Assembly: GCF_019431455.1 (NCBI RefSeq)
Contig: NZ_JAHYSR010000003.1
Span: forward strand, 101,995 to 165,994
DNA: 64,000 nt
Direction: 5' to 3'
DNA from: Paracoccus bogoriensis
GTDB taxonomy: Bacteria > Pseudomonadota > Alphaproteobacteria > Rhodobacterales > Rhodobacteraceae
A program made the translations under genes and the position numbers. This document shows, one piece after another, positions 36,421 to 47,563 of this stretch. Under the pieces are notes generated by a model. The model was not told where the DNA came from and did no database searches. It saw nothing but the letters and a program-made list of their open reading frames with translations. The first letter of the stretch is position 1; each line of letters begins with the position of its first letter.

Positions 36421-36456
36421 AGCAGCGCCAGCAGCGCCAGCAGCGCCAGCAGCGCC
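36421..36456. repeat. Four perfect tandem copies of AGCAGCGCC
   Basis: A 9-bp microsatellite in the 520-base gap between rpsO and pnp. Because the unit is a multiple of three, a frame stays open through it; on the minus strand it reads Leu-Ala-Leu repeats within a 66-codon ORF (36330-36530) that lacks a ribosome-binding site. Apart from this repeat and the pnp leader stems I see nothing else in the gap. Confidence 0.85.
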
Positions 36457-36618
36457 ATGCCCGCGAAATCCGCCGTCCGGATCAGGGCCAGCGCCACCCG
36501 GCGCCATGGGCGGGCCAAGGCTTGATGCATGGCGCAGGGGCCGCTGGCTGGTCCGGGCGCACCCCTTTCCAACTGCCCCGATTTCCTGTATGCGGCCGGA
36601 ATCTGTGACGTGACGCTT

Positions 36619-36667
36619 CGACCCCGGCGGACGCGAGAGGATTGGGGTCGGCGGCAATGGGGCCGCC
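36619..36667 (+). promoter_or_regulatory. Tandem stem-loops in the pnp leader
   Basis: CGACCCC/GGGGTCG encloses an 18-nt loop (36619-36650), followed at once by GGCGGC/GCCGCC with a 6-nt loop (36650-36667), ending 48 bases before the pnp start. In E. coli a structured pnp leader is cut by RNase III and then autoregulated by PNPase; a similar role here is inferred from position only. Confidence 0.4.
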
Positions 36668-36715
36668 ATATGACACGGGATGCCGGAGGGCCGGACCATC
36701 CCCAGAGGACATCAG

Positions 36716-38857
36716 ATGTTTGACGAAGTGAAGAAATCAATCCAGTGGGGCCAGGAAACGCTCACTCTGGAAACGGGCAAGGTTGCCCGTCAGGCCGACG
36801 GCAGCGTCATCGCCACCTTGGGCGAGACCAGCGTCATGGCCAACGTCACTTTCGCGAAGGAACCCAAGCCCGGGCAGGACTTCTTCCCGTTGACGGTTCA
36901 CTATCAGGAAAAATACTACGCCGCCGGCAAGGTGCCCGGCGGTTTCTTCAAGCGCGAGGCGCGCCCGACGGAAAAGGAGACGCTGACCGCGCGTCTGATC
37001 GACCGTCCCTGCCGCCCGCTGTTCGCGCCGGGCTTCAAGAACGAAGTGCTGGTCATGTGCACCGTGCTGTCGCACGACCTGGTCAACGACCCCGATATCG
37101 TGGCGATGATCGCCGCCTCGGCCGCGCTGACCATCTCGGGCGTGCCGTTCATGGGCCCCATCGGCGCCGCGCGCGTCGGCTTCGTCAATGGCCAATATGT
37201 GCTGAACCCCGAAGTTCAGGACATGGACCAGCTGCGCAACAACCCCGAACAGCGTCTGGACCTGGTCGTCGCCGGCACGAAACAGGCCGTGATGATGGTC
37301 GAATCGGAAGCCTATGAGCTGACCGAGGAAGAGATGCTGGGCGCGGTCAAGTTCGGCCACGAGGCGATGCAACCGGTGATCGACCTGATCATCGAACTGG
37401 CCGAAGCCGCCGCCAAGGAACCGTTCGACTATCAGCCGCCCGATTACAGCGCGATCCATGCCCGTGTGAAGGCCCTGGGCGAGACCGAGATGCGCGCCGC
37501 CTATGCAATCCGCGACAAGTCGGCCCGTCAGGATGCAGTGGCTGCGGCCAAGGCGGCCATCAAGGCCGGTCTGACCGAGGAAGAACTGGCCGATCCGAAC
37601 CTTGGCGCAGCCCTCAAGAAGTTGGAATCCGACATCCTGCGCGGCGACATCATCAATGGTGGCGCGCGCATCGACGGCCGCGACACCAGGACCGTGCGGC
37701 CGATCGTCAGCGAAGTGGGTATCCTTCCGCGCACGCATGGCTCGGCCCTGTTCACGCGCGGCGAAACGCAGGCGCTGGTCGTGACCACGCTTGGCACCGG
37801 CGATGACGAGCAGATCATCGACGCCCTGCACGGGAACTTCCGCTCGAACTTCCTGTTGCATTACAACTTCCCGCCCTATTCGGTCGGCGAGGTTGGCCGC
37901 GTGGGCTCGCCCGGTCGCCGCGAGATCGGCCATGGCAAGCTCGCCTGGCGCGCGCTTCAGGCAGTTCTGCCGGCCCCGACGGACTTCCCCTATACGATCC
38001 GCGTCGTGTCCGAGATCACGGAATCGAACGGTTCGTCCTCGATGGCTACGGTCTGCGGGGGCTCTCTGTCGATGATGGATGCAGGGGTTCCGCTAAAGGC
38101 GCCGGTCGCGGGCGTTGCGATGGGCCTGATCCTGGAAGATGACGGCCGCTTTGCCGTGCTGACGGACATCCTGGGAGACGAGGATCACCTGGGCGACATG
38201 GACTTCAAGGTGGCGGGGACCGAAAACGGGATCACGTCGCTGCAGATGGATATCAAGGTCCAGGGCATCACGCCCGCGATCATGGAGCAGGCCCTGGCGC
38301 AAGCCAAGGAGGGCCGTCTGCACATCCTGCGCGAGATGGCCAAGGCCCTGACCGAAGGCCGCCGCGAGTTCAGCGCCCATGCGCCGCGCATCGAGACCAT
38401 GCAGATCCCGACCGACAAGATCCGCGAAGTGATCGGCTCGGGCGGCAAGGTGATCCGTGAGATCGTCGAGGTCTCGGGCGCGAAGGTCGATATCAACGAT
38501 GACGGCATCATCAAGATCGCCTCGGCCAATGCCGATTCGATCAGGAAGGCCTATGACATGATCCATTCGATCGTGGCCGAGCCGGAAGAGGGCAAGATCT
38601 ATACCGGCAAGGTTGTCAAGCTGGTCGATTTCGGCGCCTTCGTGAACTTCTTCGGCAAGCGCGACGGGCTTGTTCATGTCAGCCAGATCGCCAACCGCCG
38701 CCTGACCCACCCGAACGAGATCCTGAAAGAGGGTCAAGAGGTCAAGGTCAAGCTGCTGGGCTTCGACGATCGCGGCAAGGTTCGTCTGGGCATGAAGATG
38801 GTCGATCAGGAAACGGGCGAGGAAATCGTCGAGAAGAAGGAAGAAAACGCCGAGTGA
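36716..38857 (+). CDS. pnp: Polyribonucleotide nucleotidyltransferase (PNPase)
   Basis: A phosphorolytic 3'-5' exoribonuclease and degradosome component. 713 residues: two RNase PH domains (about 10-230 and 320-540, the second catalytic, with [20 protein letters not shown] and [19 protein letters not shown]), a KH domain ([20 protein letters not shown]) and an S1 domain ([20 protein letters not shown]). ATG 36716 ([12 protein letters not shown]) matches the family start, with AGAGGA upstream. The short C-terminal tail is acidic and Lys-rich. Confidence 0.98.
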   Translation: MFDEVKKSIQWGQETLTLETGKVARQADGSVIATLGETSVMANVTFAKEPKPGQDFFPLTVHYQEKYYAAGKVPGGFFKREARPTEKETLTARLIDRPCRPLFAPGFKNEVLVMCTVLSHDLVNDPDIVAMIAASAALTISGVPFMGPIGAARVGFVNGQYVLNPEVQDMDQLRNNPEQRLDLVVAGTKQAVMMVESEAYELTEEEMLGAVKFGHEAMQPVIDLIIELAEAAAKEPFDYQPPDYSAIHARVKALGETEMRAAYAIRDKSARQDAVAAAKAAIKAGLTEEELADPNLGAALKKLESDILRGDIINGGARIDGRDTRTVRPIVSEVGILPRTHGSALFTRGETQALVVTTLGTGDDEQIIDALHGNFRSNFLLHYNFPPYSVGEVGRVGSPGRREIGHGKLAWRALQAVLPAPTDFPYTIRVVSEITESNGSSSMATVCGGSLSMMDAGVPLKAPVAGVAMGLILEDDGRFAVLTDILGDEDHLGDMDFKVAGTENGITSLQMDIKVQGITPAIMEQALAQAKEGRLHILREMAKALTEGRREFSAHAPRIETMQIPTDKIREVIGSGGKVIREIVEVSGAKVDINDDGIIKIASANADSIRKAYDMIHSIVAEPEEGKIYTGKVVKLVDFGAFVNFFGKRDGLVHVSQIANRRLTHPNEILKEGQEVKVKLLGFDDRGKVRLGMKMVDQETGEEIVEKKEENAE

Positions 38858-38877
38858 TCGGCTGTTCCTGAAAAGGG

Positions 38878-38904
38878 AAGGCCCCGCGACTGCGGGGCCT
38901 TTTC
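38878..38904. terminator. Bidirectional terminator between pnp and clpB
   Basis: AAGGCCCCGC/GCGGGGCCTT stem with loop GACT, followed by TTC on plus; lies 20 bases after pnp and 12 bases before the convergent clpB stop. Confidence 0.85.
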
Positions 38905-38915
38905 GTTATCAGAGG

Positions 38916-41546
<2,631 letters not shown>

Positions 41547-41625
41547 CGGGTCACTCCTTGTTGCAAAGCCCCCGGGGCGCGGGCGCCCGTTCGCGGCACA
41601 CCCCCATCCGGGTCTGATGATCCAG

Positions 41626-41653
41626 ATTTGGGGGCTTTGCGGCGGCTTTCAAG
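41626..41653 (-). promoter_or_regulatory. Heat-shock (RpoH) promoter of clpB
   Basis: On the minus strand CTTGAAA (41653-41647) and CCCCCAAAT (41634-41626) are separated by 12 bases. This matches the sigma-32 consensus CTTGAAA, 11-16 bases, CCCCATnT closely, and lies about 80 bases upstream of the clpB start. The functional match between sigma factor and gene strengthens the call. Confidence 0.75.
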
Positions 41654-41706
41654 CGCCCGGATCGCATGTCATAAGGCCCTGATTTCGATGACAGGAGAAA
41701 CGGGCG

Positions 41707-42387
41707 ATGGATGACCGGCTGATCGTGGCGCTGGATGTGCCGAATGCCGTGGCGGGGCTGGATCTGGCCGGGCGTCTGGGCAATGCCGTGGGCTTTTACA
41801 AGATCGGTCTGGGCATGTTGACCAGCGGCGGTCTGGCCCTTGCGCGAGAGCTGAAGGATGAGCATGGCAAGCGAATCTTTCTGGACATGAAGCTCTTTGA
41901 CATCGGCGCCACGGTCGAGGCCGCCGTGCGCGGGCTGGCGCAGTTCGGTCTGGATTTCCTGACCGTGCATGGTGACCCGCATGTGGTCGCGGCGGCCAAG
42001 CAGGGCGCGGCGGGGACAGGGCTGAAAATCCTGGGCGTGACGATCCTGACCTCGCTGGACCGGACCGATCTGGATGCTGGGCTGATCCGCGCGGGCGATC
42101 TGCACGAAATCACGGTTGAACGCGCCGCCCGCGCCTTCGAGGCGGGTGCTGATGGCGTCATCTGTTCCCCGCGAGAGGCCGCCGCGATCCGCGCCCTGCC
42201 GGGGGCGGGGCTGATCGTAACCCCTGGCGTGCGGCCCGCAGGTGCAGCCCTTGGCGATCAGAAGCGGGTCGAGACGCCCCAAGCCGCGCTTCGGGCGGGC
42301 GCGGATCACATTGTCGTGGGGCGCCCGATCTGGCAGGCTGCGGACCCGCGCGCCGCTGCCGAGGCAATCCTGGCCGAGATCGCCTGA
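41707..42387 (+). CDS. pyrF: Orotidine 5'-phosphate decarboxylase
   Basis: Makes UMP from OMP. A 226-residue TIM barrel. The catalytic array is in RIFLDMKLFDIGATV (Asp-x-Lys-x-x-x-Asp); LIVALDVPN at the start and IVTPGVRPAGAALGDQKR and GADHIVVGRPIWQA at the phosphate-binding end are family motifs. ACAGGAGAAA precedes ATG 41707. Divergent from clpB with 160 bases between. Confidence 0.97.
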   Translation: MDDRLIVALDVPNAVAGLDLAGRLGNAVGFYKIGLGMLTSGGLALARELKDEHGKRIFLDMKLFDIGATVEAAVRGLAQFGLDFLTVHGDPHVVAAAKQGAAGTGLKILGVTILTSLDRTDLDAGLIRAGDLHEITVERAARAFEAGADGVICSPREAAAIRALPGAGLIVTPGVRPAGAALGDQKRVETPQAALRAGADHIVVGRPIWQAADPRAAAEAILAEIA

Positions 42388-42626
42388 CCCTCGACCAGGC
42401 GCAGCGCGCGGGGCATGATGATCGCGTCGGCACCGCGTTCGGCGCCATGCCGTTGCCACGACAGGGTCGGACCGTCGCGAATCTGCCGCGCGTCGGAAGC
42501 GGCAGCGCCATCGCGCGAAGTGATCTCGCCGGCCAGCAAGAAGTCAGGATCAGCGCCAGAAAAGGCATCAGGCACCCGGATCAGCGCCGCCAGCCCGCCG
42601 CGCCATGAAGGAAGGCAAGGCCGCAT
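42306..42626 (-). CDS. Possible small protein, unidentified
   Basis: The 368-base gap between pyrF and smc holds no plus-strand gene, but on the minus strand a frame reads MRPCLPSWRGGLAALIRVPD and later FLLAGEITSRDG and TLSWQRHGAERGADAIIMPR. The amino-acid composition looks natural, unlike the other frames, and third codon positions are mostly G or C. Its 3' end would overlap pyrF by about 80 bases. I see no ribosome-binding site at ATG 42626, and I do not recognise the family. It may be a real small gene, a remnant with the start lost, or a chance frame; the same frame continues antisense through smc, which argues for caution. Confidence 0.3.
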   Translation of the reverse strand: MRPCLPSWRGGLAALIRVPDAFSGADPDFLLAGEITSRDGAAASDARQIRDGPTLSWQRHGAERGADAIIMPRALRLVEGQAISARIASAAARGSAACQIGRPTTM

Positions 42627-42755
42627 CTTGTGGACAAGTCCGGCCTTGGCCTCGATATCTTGCGGGTCGGTTGACTTGGGCGGCGGCTGAGGGAAGAATC
42701 CGCCATTGCTCCGAATCTGGCCGTTCCCCGGCCACCCGATCCGACGGACCCGACC

Positions 42756-45700
42756 TTGCGCTTTGACCGCCTGCGCCTCAATGGTTTCAAGAGCTTCGTG
42801 GACCCGACCGATCTGGTCATCCGCGAGGGCCTGACAGGGGTGGTCGGTCCCAATGGCTGCGGCAAGTCCAATCTGCTGGAGGCCCTGCGTTGGGTCATGG
42901 GCGAGAACCGCCCCACCGCCATGCGCGGCGACGGGATGGAGGACGTGATCTTCGCCGGCACGACGCGCCGCAGCGCCCGCGCCTATGCTGAGGTCTCGTT
43001 GACCATCGACAACCGCGACCGGCTGGCGCCTGCGGGTTTCAACGATCAGGATCAGTTCGATGTTACCCGCCGCATCACCCGCGATGCAGGCAGCGCCTAC
43101 AAGATCGCGGGCAAGGATGTCCGGGCGCGCGACGTGCAAATGCTGTTCGCCGATGCCTCGACCGGGGCGCATAGCCCGGCCTTGGTGCGACAGGGGCAGA
43201 TCAGCGAATTGATCAGCGCCAAGCCCAAGGCTCGGCGCCGCATCCTTGAGGAGGCCGCAGGCATCTCGGGGCTTTATGCCCGCCGCCACGAGGCCGAGCT
43301 GAAACTGAACGCGGCCGAGGCCAACCTGACGCGGGTGGACGACACGCTGGACCAGCTCTCCGCCCAGGCCGCTACCCTGGCCCGTCAGGCGCGGGCGGCG
43401 GCACGCTATCGCGAGATCGGGGCCGCGCTGCGGCGGGCCGAGGGCGTGCTGCTTTACCGCCGCTGGTCGGATGCCGAGGCCGCGCGCCTTGCCGCCACCC
43501 AGGCCCTGTCGCAGGCCATGCGTGCAGCGCAGCAAACGGCCGCCGTCGCGGCCGAGGCGGAACAACGCCGCGCCGCGGCCGAGGACAGCCTGCCCGCCCT
43601 GCGCGACGAGGACCAGATCGCCGCGGCCCTGCTGCAACGTGTCCAGGTCGAGCAGGAAAGCCTGACCGAGGCCGAGGCCCGCGCCGAGGATGCGATCCGC
43701 GCCCTGACCGCCCGCATCGCCCAGCTTGACCGCGATATCGACCGCGAAGAACTGCTGAATCGCGACGCTGTCGATGTGCTCGCCCGTCTTTCCTGGGAAA
43801 AGGCCGAGCTTGAGAAGGCCGGGGAAGGTCATGAGGCCCGGCTTGAGGCTGCCTCGCAGGCCGCCGAGGCTGCATCCGAGGCGCTGCGCGAGGTCGAGGC
43901 GCGACTGGCCGAACTGACCGACGAGGCCGCGCGTCTGGCCGCCCGCCACCAATCTGCCGAGCGTCTGGCCCATGACCTGCGTGTGATGATGCAGCGCGCC
44001 GAGCGCGCCGCCTCGGAGGCCGACGAGGCCGTCGCAGCGGCCGACGCGGCGGGCGAGGCCGCCAGCGCCGCGCTGGATCAGGCCGATGCCGCGCAGGATC
44101 AGGCCCGCGACCGCGCCCTGGCCGCCGAGGACGCGCTGGCCGATGCCGAAGCCGCCCGCGCCGCGCTGGAAGCCGCCGAGGCCGCCGCCCGCGCGGCCCG
44201 GTCCGAGGCCGAAGGCGAGGCCGCGGCTCTTGCCGCCGAGATGGCCGCCCTGCGCCGTCTGGTCGAACGCGGCCAGTCGGGCGGTGCGACGATCCTGGAC
44301 CATGTGCAGGTCGCGCGCGGCCTTGAGGTTGCCTTTGGCGCGGCTTTTGGCGACGACCTGTCCCTGCCGCTGACCGATGCGGGCAGCGGTTGGCACGACC
44401 TGCCCGACCTGCCCTCGGCACCCCTGCCCAAGGGTGCCGACCCGCTGGCCCCCCATGTGCGCGCGCCCGCCGCCCTTGCGCGCCGCCTGTCGCGGATCGG
44501 CCTGGTTCCCGATGCGGCGCGCGCGGCTGCGCTGCAGGGCGATCTGCAGCCGGGTCAGCGTCTGGTGACGCCCGCCGGCGATCTGTTCCGGTGGGACGGG
44601 GTGCGGGTCATGGCGGGGGATGCGTCATCCTCGGCCGCGCTGCATCTGCAAAAGGTCAATGAGCTGGCCGAGATTGCCGGACAAGCCGATGCTGCCCGCG
44701 CCCGCGCCGACGAGGCTGCCGAGCGTCATGATTCCGCCCGCACCGCCCTGCGTGACGCTGCCGAGGCAGAGAAATCAGCGCGCGACGCCCGACGAGAGGC
44801 TGAACGCCTGCTTTCGGATGCCGTGCGCGCCGCGACCCGCGCCGAATCGGATCTGGCTTTGGCCAGCAGCCGGGCCGAGGCCGCGCGCGCCGAACTGGCC
44901 CGCCACCGCGCCGATGCCGATGATGCCAACGCCCGCCTGGCCGAGGCCGAGGTGCAACTGGCCGCCTTGCCCGACCGTGCCGATGCTGCGGCGGCGCTGG
45001 AACATGCCCGAACCGGGGTCGAGGCCGCGCGCATCGCCAGCATGACCCGCCGCGCCGCCCTGGACGAGATTCGGCGCGAGGCGCAGGCTCGCACCAAGCG
45101 CCTGCAGGAAATCGCCAAGGAGGAATCCGGCTGGCGGCTGCGTCTGGATGAGGCCGGCAGCCGCGCCGCCGAACTGGCAGAACGTCGCGACGCGGCGCGC
45201 GACGAACTGGCGGGGGCCGAGGCGCAGCCTGCGGTTCTGTCCGAACGCCGCGCCGCCCTGGCCCTGCGCGAGGCCGAGGCGCGCGCCCGCCTGGCCCGCG
45301 CCCGAGAGGCGCTGGCCGCAGCCGAGGATACCGCGCGCGCCGCCGCCCTTGCCGCGCGCGAGGCCGAGCGCCTGGCCTCGGATGCGCGCGAGGCCCGCGC
45401 TGCCTGCGAGGCCCGCGCCGAGGCCGCCCGCCAGGCCGAGGCCCAGGCCCGCGCCCGCATCGCCGAGGCCACCGACCAGACCCCCGAGGCCCTGCTGGCC
45501 GCCTTGGGCCAGATCGACGACTGCCCCGCCGAGACTGTCGAGGCCGAGATCGCCCGCCTGCGCGCAGCGCGCGACGCGCTTGGCGCCGTCAACCTGCGCG
45601 CAGACGAGGACAAGATTGCGCTGGAGGCCGAGCGTGACCAGCTTGCGGGCGAAAAAGCCGACCTGGAAGAGGCCATCCGCAAGCTGCGCGCCGGGATCGG

Positions 45701-46199
45701 CAGCCTGAACCGCGAAGGGCGCGAACGCCTGCTGGCCGCTTTCGAGACGGTCAACGCGAATTTCGCCACGCTCTTCACCACGCTCTTCGGCGGCGGCGAG
45801 GCGCGGCTGGTTCTGGTCGAATCCGACGACCCGCTGGATGCGGGGCTGGAAATCATGTGCCAGCCGCCCGGCAAGCGGTTGTCCACCTTGTCGCTGCTGT
45901 CCGGCGGTGAACAGACCCTGACCGCGATGGCGCTGATCTTTGCGGTCTTTCTGGCCAATCCCGCGCCCATCTGCGTGCTGGACGAGGTGGACGCGCCCCT
46001 GGACGATGCCAATGTCAGCCGCTTCTGCGACCTCTTGGACGAGATGACGCGCCGCACCGATACGCGGTTTCTGATCATCACCCACCACGCTGTGACGATG
46101 GCGCGAATGGACCGGCTGTTCGGCGTGACGATGGTCGAACAGGGCGTCAGCCAGTTGGTCAGCGTCGATCTGAAACGCGCCGAGGCTCTGGTCGCCTGA
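42756..46199 (+). CDS. smc: Chromosome segregation protein SMC
   Basis: The 1147-residue SMC ATPase that loops and compacts chromosomes together with ScpAB. The N-terminal head begins RFDRLRLNGFKSFVDPTDLV, Walker A is GPNGCGKS at 31-38, and long Ala/Glu/Arg coiled coils (about 165-480 and 640-1000) flank a central hinge (about 490-620, VFGAAF-like VAFGAAFGDDL). The C-terminal head has LLSGGEQTLTAMALIFAV near 1047 and CVLDEVDAPLDD. The start is TTG 42756, since homology begins exactly there and no ATG or GTG fits. The coiled coils are unusually Ala-rich, as expected at this GC content. Confidence 0.95.
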   Translation: MRFDRLRLNGFKSFVDPTDLVIREGLTGVVGPNGCGKSNLLEALRWVMGENRPTAMRGDGMEDVIFAGTTRRSARAYAEVSLTIDNRDRLAPAGFNDQDQFDVTRRITRDAGSAYKIAGKDVRARDVQMLFADASTGAHSPALVRQGQISELISAKPKARRRILEEAAGISGLYARRHEAELKLNAAEANLTRVDDTLDQLSAQAATLARQARAAARYREIGAALRRAEGVLLYRRWSDAEAARLAATQALSQAMRAAQQTAAVAAEAEQRRAAAEDSLPALRDEDQIAAALLQRVQVEQESLTEAEARAEDAIRALTARIAQLDRDIDREELLNRDAVDVLARLSWEKAELEKAGEGHEARLEAASQAAEAASEALREVEARLAELTDEAARLAARHQSAERLAHDLRVMMQRAERAASEADEAVAAADAAGEAASAALDQADAAQDQARDRALAAEDALADAEAARAALEAAEAAARAARSEAEGEAAALAAEMAALRRLVERGQSGGATILDHVQVARGLEVAFGAAFGDDLSLPLTDAGSGWHDLPDLPSAPLPKGADPLAPHVRAPAALARRLSRIGLVPDAARAAALQGDLQPGQRLVTPAGDLFRWDGVRVMAGDASSSAALHLQKVNELAEIAGQADAARARADEAAERHDSARTALRDAAEAEKSARDARREAERLLSDAVRAATRAESDLALASSRAEAARAELARHRADADDANARLAEAEVQLAALPDRADAAAALEHARTGVEAARIASMTRRAALDEIRREAQARTKRLQEIAKEESGWRLRLDEAGSRAAELAERRDAARDELAGAEAQPAVLSERRAALALREAEARARLARAREALAAAEDTARAAALAAREAERLASDAREARAACEARAEAARQAEAQARARIAEATDQTPEALLAALGQIDDCPAETVEAEIARLRAARDALGAVNLRADEDKIALEAERDQLAGEKADLEEAIRKLRAGIGSLNREGRERLLAAFETVNANFATLFTTLFGGGEARLVLVESDDPLDAGLEIMCQPPGKRLSTLSLLSGGEQTLTAMALIFAVFLANPAPICVLDEVDAPLDDANVSRFCDLLDEMTRRTDTRFLIITHHAVTMARMDRLFGVTMVEQGVSQLVSVDLKRAEALVA

Positions 46200-46248
46200 G
46201 CCTGCCCGCGTTAGGGTCGCCCCGAAACCGAACCCATGCGAGGACATC

Positions 46249-46704
46249 ATGAGCGTCGAGAAAACCCTTGCCGAAAAAGGCATCACCCTGCCCGAAGCCC
46301 CCATGCCCGCCGCGAATTACGTCCCCTTCGTGCAGACCGGCAATCTGGTCTTCGTCTCGGGCCAGATCAGCGCCGACGAGAACGGCCTGATCACTGGCAA
46401 GCTGGGCGATGGCACCTCGGTCGAAGAGGGCGCCGCCGCCGCGCGACGCTGCGGTCTGGCGCTGATCGCGCAGCTCAAGGCTGCCGTGGGCGATCTGGAC
46501 CGCGTGGTCCGCGTCGTGAAGCTGACCGGCTTCGTGAACTCGACCCCCGACTTCACCGACCAGCCCAAGGTCATCAACGGCTGTTCCGACCTGATGGTCG
46601 AGGTTTTCGGCGATGCCGGGCGCCATTCCCGCGCCGCCGTCTCGGCGCCCTCGCTGCCTTTTGGCGTCGCGGTCGAGATCGAAGCCGTGTTCGAGATCCG
46701 CTGA
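46249..46704 (+). CDS. RidA family protein (enamine/imine deaminase)
   Basis: 151 residues. The YjgF/RidA fold is recognised by AANYVPFVQTGNLVFVSGQI, the middle segment ARRCGLALIAQLKAAVGDLD and the C-terminal SRAAVSAPSLPFGVAVEIEA with the conserved Arg. RidA hydrolyses reactive 2-aminoacrylate and related imines released by PLP enzymes such as threonine dehydratase. This is the longer YjgF subgroup of about 150 residues. Its TGA overlaps the GDPD ATG (TGATG). Confidence 0.92.
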   Translation: MSVEKTLAEKGITLPEAPMPAANYVPFVQTGNLVFVSGQISADENGLITGKLGDGTSVEEGAAAARRCGLALIAQLKAAVGDLDRVVRVVKLTGFVNSTPDFTDQPKVINGCSDLMVEVFGDAGRHSRAAVSAPSLPFGVAVEIEAVFEIR

Positions 46705-47453
46705 TGCTGGACCCGCGCTTTCTGTCCATCCCGATCGCGCATCGCGGCCTGCACGCGCCGGGCGTGCCGGAAAACAGCCTGGCCGCTGCCCGCGCCGCGA
46801 TCGAGGCGGGATACGGCATCGAATGCGACATCCAGCCCGGCCCGGATGGCGAGCCGCTGGTCTTTCACGATTACCAGTTGCACCGCCTGACCGGCACGCA
46901 GGGCTTCATCGCCGCGACGGATGCGCCGACGCTGGCCGGGCTGCGCCTGATGGGCACGGATGAGCCCGTGCCGACGCTGCGGCAGTTCCTGGACCTGATC
47001 GCGGGCCGGGTGCCCTTGCTGATCGAGATCAAGGATCAGGACGGCGCCTGCGGACCGAATGTCGGCACCCTGTCCGCCCGCGTGGCCGAGGCTCTGGCGG
47101 GTTACGACGGCCCCGTCGCGGTCATGTCCTTCAACCCGCACATGATCGCCGCCTTCCACGAGGCTGCGCCGGATGTCGCGGTCGGCCTGACCACCTGCGC
47201 CTTTGACGAAAAGGACTGGGCGCGCGTTCCCCCCGCCCGTCGCGACGAACTGGCCGCGATTGCCGATTACGATGCGGTGGGGGCGTGCTTCATCTCGCAT
47301 GACAAGGACGATCTGGACAATCCGCGCGTCGATGCGCTGCGCGCCGCCGGGGCGGGCATCCTGACCTGGACGATCCGTTCCGAGGTCGAGGAGCAGGCCG
47401 CCCGCCGCATCGCGCAGAACGTCACCTTCGAGGGCTACCGCGCTGCATTCTGA
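46704..47453 (+). CDS. Glycerophosphodiester phosphodiesterase
   Basis: 249 residues. Hydrolyses glycerophosphodiesters to glycerol 3-phosphate and an alcohol. Motifs in order: PIAHRGLHAPGVPENSLAA with the catalytic His and Glu, GIECDIQPGPDGEPLVFHD with the metal-binding Glu-x-Asp and second His, and LLIEIKDQDG. No signal peptide, so cytoplasmic. ATG 46704 overlaps the ridA stop, giving a two-gene operon; GC-rich hairpins follow. Confidence 0.93.
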   Translation: MLDPRFLSIPIAHRGLHAPGVPENSLAAARAAIEAGYGIECDIQPGPDGEPLVFHDYQLHRLTGTQGFIAATDAPTLAGLRLMGTDEPVPTLRQFLDLIAGRVPLLIEIKDQDGACGPNVGTLSARVAEALAGYDGPVAVMSFNPHMIAAFHEAAPDVAVGLTTCAFDEKDWARVPPARRDELAAIADYDAVGACFISHDKDDLDNPRVDALRAAGAGILTWTIRSEVEEQAARRIAQNVTFEGYRAAF

Positions 47454-47478
47454 CCGGGCCTTCTGCCCGTCTTGCGAC

Positions 47479-47529
47479 GGGGCGCGCCATTGCGGCGCCC
47501 CGCCACACCGGCCCCGTGGCGGCGGGGCC
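47479..47529 (+). terminator. Two hairpins after the GDPD gene
   Basis: GGGGCGC/GCGCCCC with a 9-nt loop (47479-47501), then GGCCCCG/CGGGGCC with loop TGGCGG (47510-47529). Neither has a T tract. The second ends 34 bases before the next start codon. Confidence 0.5.
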
Positions 47530-47563
47530 TGACAAGGACGCGCGGCCGGCCTATCTTCGGACC

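Noticed and set aside
36421..36456. CRISPR-like array
   Set aside because: Nine-base units without spacers; no cas genes in the window.
36330..36530. 66-codon minus-strand ORF with a Leu-Ala-Leu helix
   Set aside because: Its hydrophobic part is just the 9-bp tandem repeat, and it lacks a ribosome-binding site.
42630..44456. Long minus-strand frame through smc
   Set aside because: Antisense to the Ala/Glu-rich coiled coils, which keep several frames open; only the part beyond the smc start is considered further.
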